This document shows, one piece after another, positions 31,870 to 43,639 of a stretch of 64,000 bases of DNA. Numbering within the stretch: the stretch's first letter is position 1; every line of letters begins with the position of its first letter. This stretch comes from Anastrepha obliqua (Eukaryota; Arthropoda; Insecta; Diptera; Tephritidae), in assembly GCF_027943255.1 (NCBI RefSeq), contig NC_072892.1, positions 119,615,792-119,679,791 on the forward strand, written 5' to 3'. A program made the position numbers and the translations under genes. The notes beneath the pieces were generated by a model that saw nothing but the letters and a program-made list of their open reading frames with translations, did no database searches and was not told the DNA's origin.

Positions 31870-33340
31870 TATCTACAACCAAACACAGCTGTTGCTGTAA
31901 CAGTGAAGGTTGATGGGACTTAGGTTGGAATACTGCCCCAGGCTGTCGAAGAAAACACCACCTAGTGACCTTAATCGTCTGGCTGCCAAGACTGGGCATT
32001 TAGCCAAAAGCTTTTGCAATGCGGGTTAAATGGTAAACTCAGCATTTCTGCGTGAAAGCCGATCAACCAATGACTGCTAAACACAGCTATAAGCTTCGAA
32101 ACTGAATCGCAAAAGGTCGTCAGAACTATCTGCGTTCCGCGTCTATTGTACTGGGGCCATAGGATTTTCGAAATAGCACTCGAAGAAATTAAGCTCCGTC
32201 TGATCTGTGTTTTCTTGACAAATAAGTTTTACAATTCCCTTTCAACAACAGTCAGGGGTATGCCGAAGACTGAGTGGGATACCTCTGAGTCCAATTCAGT
32301 CCACCCCGTGCTGGCAATCTTATCAGCAATTTCATTTCCCTCAATGTTCCCATGAATGTCCTGGAATCCAAATCAAAAAAATGGTACCTGCACATCCAAA
32401 AGATTTAATCTCCTCCTACACAAGTTTACCAATATCGCTCTGCACAATGGCGTCGTCAGAGTCTTGACCACTGCTTGATTAAAGGAAAAAATGTTAATAT
32501 CTCCCTCGCTCTCACGTTCCTTAAGGGGTACCGGTGGTCTAGAACTCAAAAACTTAGGGTATTTTCCGAAACTTTTTTTTACAATAAAAAAATGAAAAAC
32601 GATATTTAAAACCCAAACAAATGATTAATCAATATGACTGTAGCTATGTCCTGCTACTAGAATAAAAAAAATTTTGACAAAATAGCGCGGTTACGAATTT
32701 GACACTCTAAAAATCGTTTTTTTCAGTTTTTCTCAATTTGTTTTTTTCAACGTATTAAAATTTCAAACGGTTCGGTTGAATAGTTTTATTATACTATTTT
32801 TTTAACAACACTAAAGTTTGAGATACAGCACGCGGACCGCTCTCTACCTAGTTAATGAGCTGTCTAAGCTATAAAGTTGGGAATTTTCGTATGATTATTT
32901 CGCAGTATATCTTTAACATATGTACTATACTTTCGAAACATTAAAAAACAAAAAATCAATTTTTTTTTAATTTCTGGACCACCGGGACTCTTTAAGCATA
33001 CCTGCAAGATCGCAAAGGCTGATTTAGAGAAAACCTCTGCTCCGACTCCCGATTCCCTCTTGGAGCCGTCAGTGAAGACCGAGGTAACAGTCTCGGTACA
33101 GATTTTCCCTCATTCCAATCCTGCCTACTTGTAAAGATTGCCCTGACACGACGCTCAAACTCCAGTTTAAGGCTAGAGAGATCATTACGAAGTTCAGCAT
33201 TAACTGCCTCAAAATGCTACAATGTCTCTTGAGAGATTATCTCCAGAGAGCAACCTCTTTTCACCTGATTGCACTTTGAGCAGCGATGGACGTGGAAGAC
33301 TATTCTGTATGAAGGCAATGTTGTAAATTATTTTGAAAAC
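31870..33340 (-). mobile_element. Jockey-like LINE fragment (RNase H), split by a TTAA element
   Basis: On the minus strand, 33100-32995 encodes VFTDGSKRESGVGAEVFSKS, the first RNase H catalytic block. Below the 471-bp insertion (32521-32991) the frame resumes with DINIFSFNQAVVKTLTT (second Asp replaced). It continues with FQDIHGNIEGNEIADKIAST, and similarity fades near 31900. Joining the two sides at one TTAA restores colinearity. Confidence 0.7.
32525..32991. mobile_element. TTAA-flanked MITE
   Basis: The sequence between TTAA copies at 32521-32524 and 32992-32995 has inverted ends: GGGGTACCGGTGGTCTAGAA on the left and AGAGTCCCGGTGGTCCAGAA in reverse complement on the right. There is no coding capacity. 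A TTAA duplication is typical of piggyBac and Kolobok superfamilies. The G-rich termini do not start CCC as piggyBac usually does, so Kolobok-like is the better guess. It interrupts a LINE RNase H. Confidence 0.78.
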
Positions 33341-34963
33341 TTTAGCTGTCCTATGTAATAATGTTCTTAAATACCTAAGGGCACTTTCCCGGTAACCCTT
33401 TCTATTTGATACCTCTTACTATGCATTTCAAGCCTTAGTTATTATTTATTCTTCGCTATTTATTACCAAAAATATAATCACAATTTTCCCGGTTTTGCAA
33501 AAAAATTAACCAAAAGGCAGTGTTTTGTAATATTCTCTCAAATATACAAAAAAAAATAAAAAAAACCCATCAGAATAACGCGACCTGCATTTAACTCTTC
33601 CAACATCAACAATGACAACGATTACATCGCCAATTTGAGTAGCATAATGCAATAATCCTCTGGCTCATAAACTCAGTTGGCACTTGGAAAATTGTCTCGC
33701 CGCCTTGCACGCAAAGCACTTAATACCTAGAGCCCTGAATTTTGGCGCTATTTTGTAGGAAGCTACTTAACTATTTCTTATACAAATTCGCTTATTCACT
33801 CAGCGGCAACCATTATCATTTTCCATTCAACTCAAGTCATCTGCTCCACGTACATACCTACTAACTGTGTACGAACTCTTAGGTCGGGTATTGCAGTGTT
33901 GCCACATCTGTCGGCCAAGCGCCATAATTGGCGACGCCGTCAAGTGAAATCTTCTGTTCAACAACATTTCACGGCAAAGGGCACTCGAGAGCATTTGCAA
34001 CTGCAACTTTGTCAACTCGGCGCACCCGGATGCAGTACCAACAAGGAAAAAAACACGTAAAATAAGCCCGGTTGTTGTTGTTGTTTCACTTGCTGAGGAT
34101 ACTTCCAAGTTTCGCTGTTGTTGGTAGCGTTGCACTTGAAGTCACCTCGTTAAAGGTAATTGCTGCTGACTCTGTACTTTTCAGGTGCATGTCAAACGAT
34201 CTTCCTGTGCGCTTTCGCCAACTTCGTCTATTATTCGTTTTTCCTTTTATTTCGCACTACTTATTTTTCACTTCGCTTACTTTTGTTTATGTGCCTAGCT
34301 GCACCTTACGTGGATATGCTAAGGTAAGAGTATCATTCTGCCAAGTTTAATAGGATTTTTCTGGAAGTGTTATTTTTCTTGGGTAACATTAAAAGCTCGA
34401 TTTTTCTTCCTATCACATTTTCGTAATACTATGTAGTGGTACGTTCTTGTTATTATTTTGTTTCCTTCACCTTTTTTTGCAGTAACTATAATACCCTAAC
34501 ACTTACCTAATCACACATATGTATGTATGTATGTATTAACATTTTCAGAGAATTTATGCTGATTAAAATTTAAATGGCGCGCGAAAATGGGATTTTAAAG
34601 TTCAATAAAATAAACCTTTGAAACTTTCTGTTGTGCATACTTTAAACTTTAAGAGTGGACTCAAAACATGCAACATTTATAGTTTTCAATTAATAGTTAA
34701 AATTTCTTTAGCAATAATTTTTTTTTTATTGGGTAAGCATTATTTTAATTTTGTGAGTGATCAAAGGGGGGAATACAGTGGTCAAACTTACGCATTCGCA
34801 ATGTGATGCAGCAGTAATTCGTTACGTGAGAACTATCAAAAAGGATTATTATTTCGAAGTCTTCCATGTGTCGTCCACTCTTTGGACGTCCATGTGAGAG
34901 CATAATTAGCGCACCAACTATTAGAAAATATTGCGCCATGAGTCATCATCAGGTATGCCAATA
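33341..34963. other. Host-like DNA without a confirmed gene
   Basis: Partly GC-richer sequence (33690-34350) with overlapping frames on both strands, none with a recognisable domain. A regulatory region or untranslated exon is possible, but nothing specific can be supported. Confidence 0.3.
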
Positions 34964-35811
34964 CAGGGTCCGGCACTCGAAGTGTAACCAATTAAAAAGG
35001 TCATAAATTTAGTTTGGAAGATTACTTTATTCAATTCAAAGTAAAAAATGTGTGGAAGTAATACACAATTAAGAATCAATTTACTTTTGCTCGATATGAC
35101 CAAGGCCTTGATTATGGCCTTGAGGCGGCCCAGAAACGAATCGCAAGCTGCCCGAATGTGATTTGCAGGTATTTTGGCCCACTCGCGGACAATGGTTTCT
35201 TTCAGCGCCTCAAGACTGGTGGATCTTTTAGTTCGGATCTTGGTCTCCAAAATGGCCAACAAGAATAATCCATGGGATTCGCATCTGATGAATTTAAGAG
35301 CCATTGTGTGGACGCTATGTAGTTCAAAACGTTGTTTTTAGCCATTCTTGGTTCACCAGAGCTTTGTGAAACGGTGCCGAGTCCGGATGAAACGTTCATG
35401 GTCTGCCACTGAAATTTTTGTCTGCCCACGGCTTCAAAGCAACCTCCTGAATACTTTCCCGATAATATTTCGTATTTACCTTGACGCCAGGCTCGATGAA
35501 AATGATTGATGGGCGCCCATCTGCTATTACAGCGGCCCAAACCATTACCTGTGGCGGGTCGTGCCTCCTGGTGGCCAATCGATGACTCAAATTCTCGTAT
35601 GAACGGTCGGTCAAATAAACCTTATTGTTTTGGGAATTTATGTATTTCTCAATTTGAAAATTTTTCCCATTAGAAAACACAATGTTCGGAAATTGACCGC
35701 TTTCAGCAAAGCGAAGTAACTACTTCTCTCTCTAAAGTCTGACTTGTTGCTGCTTTGGTGTGAGATCAGCGCGAGCGGTCTGAAGTTGTTTACACTTCGA
35801 GTGCCGGACTC
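34964..35811 (-). mobile_element. Tc1-like element with intact TIRs, broken transposase
   Basis: Inverted ends start CAGGGTCCGGCACTCGAAGT on the left; the right end in reverse complement is GAGTCCGGCACTCGAAGTGT. TA lies on both sides (34962-34963, 35812-35813). Minus-strand frames encode KNFQIEKYINSQNNKVYLTD, HDPPQVMVWAAVIADGRPSI, VNTKYYRESIQEVALKPWAD, then SSDANPMDYSCW (third catalytic Asp) and KETIVREWAKIPANHIRAAC. The N-terminal DNA-binding part is deleted, and frameshifts separate the pieces. At 848 bp it is an internally deleted copy. Confidence 0.8.
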
Positions 35812-35864
35812 TATAAATCAGCTACCAAAAAAAAAAAAAGAAAAATTTATAAAAAAGAAAATTA

Positions 35865-36250
35865 TTAAAAAAATGTCTCATCATCATCATCTTTTGGCTC
35901 TACAGCTCTTTGTGAGCTTTGGCCTGCTGCACGTGGGACCTCCATACGTCTCGAACGCTTGCGACTTTTTCCAGTTCGTTATCCTAAGTTTCTTGATGTC
36001 GTCCTCTAGTTCATCGGTCCATCTCGTTCTCGCCTTCCTCTTGCTCTAGTGTTGAACGCTCTGGCTTCTACGATTTTCTCCTGCGCCCATTCGCGTCCAT
36101 CTATTCTTGTAATGTGACCCAGCCATCTTAACCGCTGCGCTTTGATGAAACGTATAACATTATCCGAGGCTTTTGTTTAGCTTTCATGACAATAAGTTTT
36201 CGCTGTGTGGGTTGTCAGCCCTACGTCAGTAGAGCTGGAGTTCAGCCAAG
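35865..36250 (-). mobile_element. RTE-like LINE C-terminal fragment
   Basis: On the minus strand 36150-35880 encodes RLRWLGHITRIDGREWAQEK then IVEARAFNTRARGRRER and a damaged GGPTCSRPKLTKS end. The left edge is A/T-rich, as for a 3' tail. This subfamily differs from the RTE-like copy at 31000-31790 and is nearer the fragment at 54130-54590. Confidence 0.65.
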
Positions 36251-38569
36251 TGGTTATGGGGTTATACCGCCCATATTCGGTCGTCAGTGCTTCGTTTGTT
36301 ATCGACAGGATGTACCAGCGTGTAGGAGAGGTTGACTGTTGAATAGGAGATGGTTCACTGCTCCTTTAACACCCCTAAAAAATGTCTGCTTACCATAAAA
36401 ATGGAATATTAAATACTCTTGTGAAAGATTTATGATGAGAAAGATTTATCAGTTAAATTATATACTTATATATATCAGTGTGGAGCTGATGTATTGCCAG
36501 AGGGTAAGGCATATATCATACAAGGTGGCGCAAAATTAACTATTTAGTTTTTGAATAAGTTGTTTACTGAAATGAATATATTTGAGTGATGAAAATCTTT
36601 ATTCTTGCCTAATGTTATTGCTTGTATGAGTGTATGGTATGCTGCAACTGTCTATTTGACAAGTGTCAAATATGAGTAACGTACGACGCCATTTGCAAAA
36701 ATTATAAATCTTCCGATTTAGATTAATTTAATTATTTGTAGCTCGTAAATGCTTTGCTGTACCCAAATACCTTTTGGTAAGTTGAAAGATTATAAATTGG
36801 AAAACAGTTTCGGGTACTTAAAAAAATCGCACAGATAAAAGGGAGTAAAATACGTGTAACAAACTAAAACAAATTTATTTAGAAAAAAAAAATGTTTATT
36901 TGAAGGATGAGAAAATTCTGCATAAAAAAATCATCGAAACTTTGCTTAATTCAGTAATCCGTTCAATAGTTATAGATATTTGAAAATTATTAAAATGGCA
37001 TGAAAATTTAAATCTTGGTAATCTCGCCATCGCTTCTTGCTAAGCTGAAATGCTATTCAAACGCAGAATAAGTATAAAATAAAAACAATTGATGAAGTAC
37101 AGAGGGTGGCGTACATACATACCTATATCGCTACACCGCTCCTCGACTCGCATTGAATTTGACAGAACCAGCTGTTTAGGTAATGTAATTGTAGAATTTT
37201 GGCTTAATATTTTTTACTTGCAAATACATTTTTCGTTTTATTCATTGTTCTTACATATCCCTCGATTTTCTCATTTTTTCTTACAAAAGATGACTACTTT
37301 GAAATACTCTGTGCTAAATTTTACTCTTTGTCAAAGTTTTGCCCTTTTTTCAGTTCATTTAAATTTTTAAAAATTTATTTTAAAATTAATTTAATATTGA
37401 AATAATTTCTTTAATTCTAACAGATGATCACATTCGCAGGCGAAGGTGGGCAGTGAGCAACTGCTTTTGCTGCCAGTATTTTCCATTTCAGCTCCTTCTC
37501 ATTTTGAAAAAAATGTAAGGACCGATAATGCTCTCAGAACCAGTGCTCTCTGAACTTTGCGAACAGATATATTTTTTTCAAAGTACAAAATACCGAACAG
37601 AAATGTCATAACAGTTTGCATTTATATTCTCATAGTTATCGATAGCGATATCTTTTTGAGCTGCGATGTGAGGTTTTCGATCTGCCAAAAATGAATAAAA
37701 CTCAGAAACAAATTGTTATTTCTGAGAGCAAAAATAACGGTCAAGAAGTGAAACTTCTTACTTTCTGGGGAATATTTTAATGGGGATTGAAATGATTTGT
37801 TATAAAATGACATACAATAATAGTGGATAATATTATTATTCATTTATTTCTGAAATTTGTACATTAGTCGATGCCTCAATAGCCTGTACATTTTGTATTG
37901 ATGCTGCAATAGCAGCAGTGGATACAATCGGTTTGTGCTAACTGAAATAGGATATACAAGGCCCGCCATCCACCGTTACGGATTTGAACTAGGTATTATT
38001 TGAAGAATGGTAACACTTAGCTGTCATCAGATTCGACAGAAAATTAGTTTTATTCTTCCGCTGAACGAAAATGGTTGTGTATACGCTCAAAGAACGCTGG
38101 GAAATATTGCGACATTATATATATATAGCGAGAAAATACGGCATCTATCGTTGTTCCTGATTTTGTTATTGAAATATAGCGGTCATTACTCATTTGTAAA
38201 TTCAGTTGGTGTTCTAAAAATTCTATTAATTTAATGGAAGTGCCCGATGCAGCAGTTTTTCCTCAACTGTGCCTGTGAACTGTGTAAGATAGATCCTTCA
38301 TAATCACAATATACTGATATTTAATTTCTTCGTATAGATACTAAATTTGACATAGTATATTTATAAAAATTTATCAATACATACCTGTTCTAACTGGAAC
38401 ACGTGGACTATACAAATCCGCGTCGTTTTCTACGTGTCTAGCCGTCTGCGTCTCCTCGCCCCTGTAATATCATGCGCATGCATGTCACCATATGACATAG
38501 GCCGTAGGCTGCAGTATATGGCATAGTATTAGTGTGCATTGTCTGTGTATACTCTGTAATTCGTATCTA
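36251..38569. other. Non-coding spacer
   Basis: About 2.3 kb, AT-rich. It contains an orphan DNA-transposon-like end at 36521-36540 (CAAGGTGGCGCAAAATTAAC) whose match lies at 19955-19974. No gene is recognised. Confidence 0.35.
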
Positions 38570-38644
38570 CAGAGTGGAAAGACTACGAAGCACCGCCGAG
38601 TGGCAAGCGGTCGACAACAGAGTAGGGAGACTACGAAGCACCGC
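38570..38644 (+). repeat. Direct repeat of 27 bp, 48-bp period
   Basis: CAGAGTGGAAAGACTACGAA plus CACCGC at 38570-38596 recurs at 38618-38644 with three differences. It lies in a locally GC-richer stretch just left of a Tc1-like element. No function is evident. Confidence 0.6.
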
Positions 38645-38743
38645 ACAAATCGGGGAAAGGGAATAGCTTGTATGTCGGAAACTTATACATTTCGTGACGG
38701 TTTTTCGTAACGCTAACGCGTGTGTCGCGGCCTTGAAATTATA

Positions 38744-39615
38744 TAGGGTGGGCTACGTAAAATTTGCTTTTTGAATCGGCTATAAAAAAAAAACTAATCA
38801 ATATTTTTTCAAACTTTTATTTTTATTTTGAAGATTGAACATTGTCATTTATGGATAAAAAATAATATCGTTCAAATGACTGCCACGACTGGCTTTACAG
38901 TAGGCCATTCGATCAACCCAATTTTTAAGCACATTTTCGATTGCTTGCGCTCCAATTTCATGAATGGCAACTTCGATTTCGTGTTTTAAGGCATCAATCG
39001 TCTCTGGATGGTTCGCATAGCATTTTTCCTTAACGGCTCCCCACAAAAAATAGTCCAACGGTCTTAAATCATAGCTCCGAGGCGGCCAATTGATTTCGGC
39101 TGATTATTCGGTTTTCAAAAACGGTAGCCAAAAGTTCGAGTGTATCTTTGGCAGTGTGACAAGTTGCACCGTCCTGTTGAAACCAAATGTCGTCCATGTC
39201 ATCCTCTTCAATTTTTGGAAACAACTCGTTGAGCATGTCACGGTAACGCTCGCCATTTACTGTAACCGCGGCTACTCGCTCATTTTCGAAAAAAAATGGC
39301 CCGATGATGCCGCCAGACCAAAAACCGCAACAAACTCCTTGCTACTCTACAGTAACGTGTGGATTTTCTGAGCCCCAACTCCGACAATTTTGCTTATTGA
39401 CGTAGCCACCGATGTGAAAATCAGAAAAGAAGAAGAAGACTCACCACTTTGGAAATCGGTTTTCATTATTTCCCAATTTTGTTGAAGCGTATAGCGTCCC
39501 ATTTCGTAAATGTCAAACCTTTAAGTAAATTATGAACACATTTCACATGTCATTTGTGTTATCATTCTCAAAAAAATAGGTGGTTCAAAAACCAAACACT
39601 ATATGGCCCACCCTG
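38744..39615 (-). mobile_element. Tc1/mariner-like element, deleted and frameshifted
   Basis: Ends are TAGGGTGGGCT (left) and CAGGGTGGGCC (right, reverse complement) between TA dinucleotides. Minus-strand frames encode SGGIIGPFFFENERVAAVTV, NGERYRDMLNELFPKI, DDIWFQQDGATCHTAKDTLE (catalytic Asp) and then, after a shift, MDYFLWGAVKEKCYANHPET through ASRGSHLNDIIFY. The N-terminal DNA-binding region is largely deleted. It is a relative of the relic at 1933-2800. Confidence 0.8.
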
Positions 39616-40061
39616 TACTTTGACGCGCGTAAAGAAGTTTCACTTAAAAAAAAATATCAAAAATAATGACTGATCAAAAAACAAAAACAAATAGCAACTC
39701 GCAAATAATCAGTATTTCTGGGCGAAAAAAAAATGGAAAAATTTGTATTAATTAATTAGATTGAAAATATAGATGTCTGACCAAAAGAATCACATTCAGT
39801 AAAATTAATTATTATTATTATTATTAATCGCAAAGTTTTAAAATCTTAAAGTAATGATTATATATAATTTTTTTTTTTTTTGTTTTGATAAAACTCACGA
39901 TTACGGTTCCTAATAAAAGTTGTGTATTTCAACCGTTTCCATGATATCAACATGTGTTCTCTTCCTATAAGCTTCGAAATTTCATTTTCACACTGTACGA
40001 AATATGCTGAGAACCACTGTACGAATCGAATTGTATTTTCTTTGCAAAAAAAAAACATATA
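39616..40061. other. Non-coding spacer between two DNA transposons
   Basis: AT-rich, with an ATT trinucleotide run near 39806-39826. Nothing else is recognised. Confidence 0.35.
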
Positions 40062-41514
40062 CAGTAAAACCTCGTTTCTTCTATGTAATAAAAACCGGGT
40101 TCGATGCAAGTTTGAGGTGCCGCAAATACTGAAGTTTTTTTCTATACAAATCTAAATTGTTTTTTTTACTGATATAATATATTACTGTTTTATTAATTAA
40201 ATATATTATACTTTAAAGCCACAAGTTTAATTTGAAATTAAGAAATTTTCGATTTTGGGTTGCTTTATAACACTCGCTTGTTCAGTACCACTCTGTTTCT
40301 GAGTCCCTGCAGCGTCATAACATCGTTTAAGCAAGCATTGTTTTGCTCTGCCCAATCCAAGCATGCATTGAATGCTGATATTGCCTCGTCCGATGTAATT
40401 TTATTCGTATTTAACATCACGTCGTTAATTCCTTCGACGACTGTTTCGTAGTCTTCATTACAGTATTTTCTTTTAAAGCTGTGGGTTCTGAACGAGGTTC
40501 AACAATCCCTTGCTTGCTTTTAGATTGGGAGACTTGCTGCATTGCTTCTACTGTCCGAAGCAAAGCTGCAACGAATTGAATATTGGGTGCCTCATTAGCT
40601 ATCTGTAAACGTAATTCCGAAAGAGGAAAGATATCGTCACAAACCATTCTTTCAATAAAGTTAAGGACATCCAAGCACTTTCATTTCCTTTGTAGACAAA
40701 AGTCATATCAGAAAAAAATTTTTAATGAACGCCGTTTCGCCTTTTTCCCAATAACTATTACATATTTTTACTTTATGGTTTCCAACAGCATTTGTGCAAA
40801 CAAAGAACGTCATTCTCTGGGTTGATGGAGTCGCTCTTATTTTTTAATTTTTCTCCGCAAATTTTAAGCCTTCATCCATCCCCCTTTTTAAAGATTGCAA
40901 CCCAACCACTGCTGGCGTGGAAGCCTCCAGACTTTACCTGAATTTGGGCTTTGTCTTTTAGCATTTCACCTGTAGTTGGTAAGTTTTTAGTCTTTTGATC
41001 CGCAAACCAATTGAAGAATGCCTTTTCCATTTTCAGAAACTCAGAAATCTTAAGAGTTTTCATTTTACCTGGACTGGATTCAGATCGCATATTAATTTTT
41101 TTTAATACGCGTTATTATTACTCTATGCTCTAGCTGATGCATTAGTTCAAATTCCCGTATTTAATTTGTTCTGAAGCCAGCTTTTTCTTTTATTGTCGGC
41201 AGCGTAAATTTTCTCTTTGCCATTATGAGACCATGTACGACTGTAATTTTCAGCAAATGAATCAGAAGGAAGCTCCTCTTAATTCATTCAGCTGATGCAA
41301 TTCAAAAAATGTCACTACCAGAATGACATCCACGGTACTTCCCCGAGCTTCATTCTCAAAAATACAACGTAGAAAGAGTAAATGAGAAGGGAAAAACAAA
41401 AACTGCTGCAAATATCGAGGTAAAAGTTGTCTAATGTCGCAAGTACTGAGTGCGCAATGAAAAAAAAAAAATTTATCGCAATTATCGAGATGTGCAAGTA
41501 TCGAGTTCCTACTG
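40062..41514 (-). mobile_element. pogo/Tigger-like transposon, internally deleted
   Basis: Ends read CAGTAAAACCTCG (left) and CAGTAGGAACTCG (right, reverse complement), each beside TA, as in pogo/Tigger elements. Minus-strand coding starts near 41224 with MAKRKFTLPTIKEKAGF. It continues at 41060-40872 with a CENP-B-type DNA-binding segment (MEKAFFNWFADQKTKNLPTT, FHASSGWVAIFKK). The DDE catalytic core is missing. The C-terminal part (40674-40270; ITSDEAISAFNACLDWAEQN) remains. At 1.45 kb against about 2 kb for intact pogo elements, it is an inactive deletion derivative. Confidence 0.75.
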
Positions 41515-43442
41515 TACATACATATACCCCTCAAACCCCGCTTTAAGCGCACGCCAATATTTTTGTTCTAATAAGTGTTTATGTTTGTGAGTTATTCCCT
41601 CAGCGAAATTATTAACACATTTGCTAATTAACTTTTACTCCCAACCCCGTGCTTTCCTGCGCGTGTTTATGTATGTGTGAATCTTTTATGCGGTTTTGAC
41701 ACTCATACAAATACACTCATTGAAATTTCGTGTAAATAGAATTCACGCTGAAATAAATTAAATGCATTAATAACGTGTGTAAAACATTAAAAATTCTTAA
41801 TTATTGCTTAAAGTATTAATTAAAAATGTCATTTACACTGACGCCAAGCGGAAAATAGGAAAATGCCAGACGACAAACCTGTACAGCCGGCTTTAAGTGG
41901 CCACTTTGCACGTTCCTTTTCGCCACAATGATTTGCTAAATTGCCACTTCTTGGTAGCAGCCACCCAATTCGCACCATGCCCTCGCTGCAGCTCCTTTGA
42001 CATTTACTTTGCGTTGGCTTTGCTTACCACACTGTTTGCCACTTGGTACTTGCCATTTACCACTTGCCACTTGCCACTTATGTATGTACGTAAGTACGCT
42101 GCTTGCGGTTACGATATTCGTAGCTATTTGCCACATAACGAACGGGGAGCGGGTGTCGCCAATGCCATTCTGCGCACTCATCAGCCACTTCCGAGCTGCG
42201 TAGTGTAATGAAATAACGTAATTAAACTCACCCTTCAACGCTAGATTTTTTCAAGCTTTTGGTATTTTTTCTTTTTGTTTGTTTGTTTGCTTACTGCTCC
42301 ACTCTATGTGCAAAGACAACAACAGCAAAACATAATGTATATAGCATCAGTTTGTTGTTGGTAAAGCGAGAAATGCCACAGAGCGGAAGTTATCCATTTG
42401 CCAATACACAATTCATTTGCGTCGCAATGCGGTCCAAGTGGAAGTCGTGCTTACATAGACTTAAATATATGTGCATGTGTTAGTATACATATGAATTGTT
42501 GACCAGATAGCAGTAGACGCCTTTAGAAAATAATACTGGATATACATTAGTTTGTACGGAGATGATAAACACGAAAGGATACTGGCTACATGCAACTACG
42601 TGCAGTCATTAGAGCCGAGCAAAGCGTAGAACGCTTGTGGATACAGTTATGTTCCTCTTATGGAAAAAATGCCACCTTCAAAACAATGCTTATAATGTGG
42701 CTAAAGTTTTGCTCTTATTTATATTCTCTGCTCACTCACTCACTCATTCACTCACTCACACTGCTTCCGCTCCATTCTTCCTGACCCTCCAATGCTGTCT
42801 TCATCACTGCCATTTCTTACACAGCTTTTCAACTTCGTCTACCAAAGACCATTTATTCAACAGCTTTTCATTTCGCAAGCATGTATGTGTTTTTGTACAT
42901 ATATATATATATAGATATATATACATATTTGTATGAGTATTTTGTACAATAAAGTGTGCACAATTTTTCTACTTGACTATGAAAAGTGACAAACAAGAGG
43001 CAATTAAGCCAGTCAAGTTATCAGCGTAACAGCTAAGACAGCCACTGCACAAACAAATTTTTGAAATTTCTAACTTAATTTATAAACTTCACACATAGTT
43101 TGCGCTGCACCGTGCAAAGTGATTCCATTTTGTAATAAATAGAATTAATTACTTTGTTCATTTAGTATACATAATTGCATGCCACATTCTGTTGCATATA
43201 CGTGTTGCAGTTGCAATTGTCAATGTATCAGACAGTTGTGGTAGAAATTCCATCAAATGTCAAAAGCAGCAAAGTTAAACTTCTCGTTTGTATGTATTTT
43301 TCTTTGTTTTTTAACTATTCTTCTTGTGACTGAACTTCCGGGTCAAGCAATGAAAGTTGGTAAGCATACACAAAAAACTGCAGGCATACACACGCGCACA
43401 GGGTGCCTTTTAAGTGGCAAGCAATTTTTTTTTTTACTCTAT
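41515..43442. other. Host-like non-coding DNA with simple repeats
   Basis: Contains a degenerate CCACTTGCCACTTGCCATTT tandem near 42035-42080 and a CACT repeat near 42718-42763. Overlapping frames on both strands lack domains. No gene can be supported. Confidence 0.35.
42718..42763 (+). repeat. (CACT)n microsatellite
   Basis: A run of CACT/CATT tetranucleotides, about ten units. Confidence 0.85.
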
Positions 43443-43600
43443 AAAGCTGGGTTGTCCAACGTATGGCTCGCGAGCCACATGCGGCTCTTAGAAGGACTAG
43501 TTGTAACTCTCGATAAATGTACCCGAGTTCGCTTTCTTAGCTTTGGGTTTGATATGAATTTTTTACGTTCTTATCCAAATAAAATGTCTCACAAAAATTC
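43443..43600 (+). mobile_element. Possible hAT-type element end
   Basis: GGGTTGTCCAACGTATGGCT followed by CGCGAGCCACATGCGGCTCT resembles the terminal region of hAT elements as I recall them, with the ends of the CGCGAGCC...GGCTCT run complementary. Only one end is present and no transposase is recognised. This call is tentative. Confidence 0.4.
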
Positions 43601-43639
43601 CTCTGAGTTCGATCATTGGATTGCTAAATAAAAGTCACA

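Noticed and set aside
33827..34350. Overlapping frames of about 100 codons on both strands
   Set aside because: They are mirror images of one another with no domain, signal peptide or splice context.
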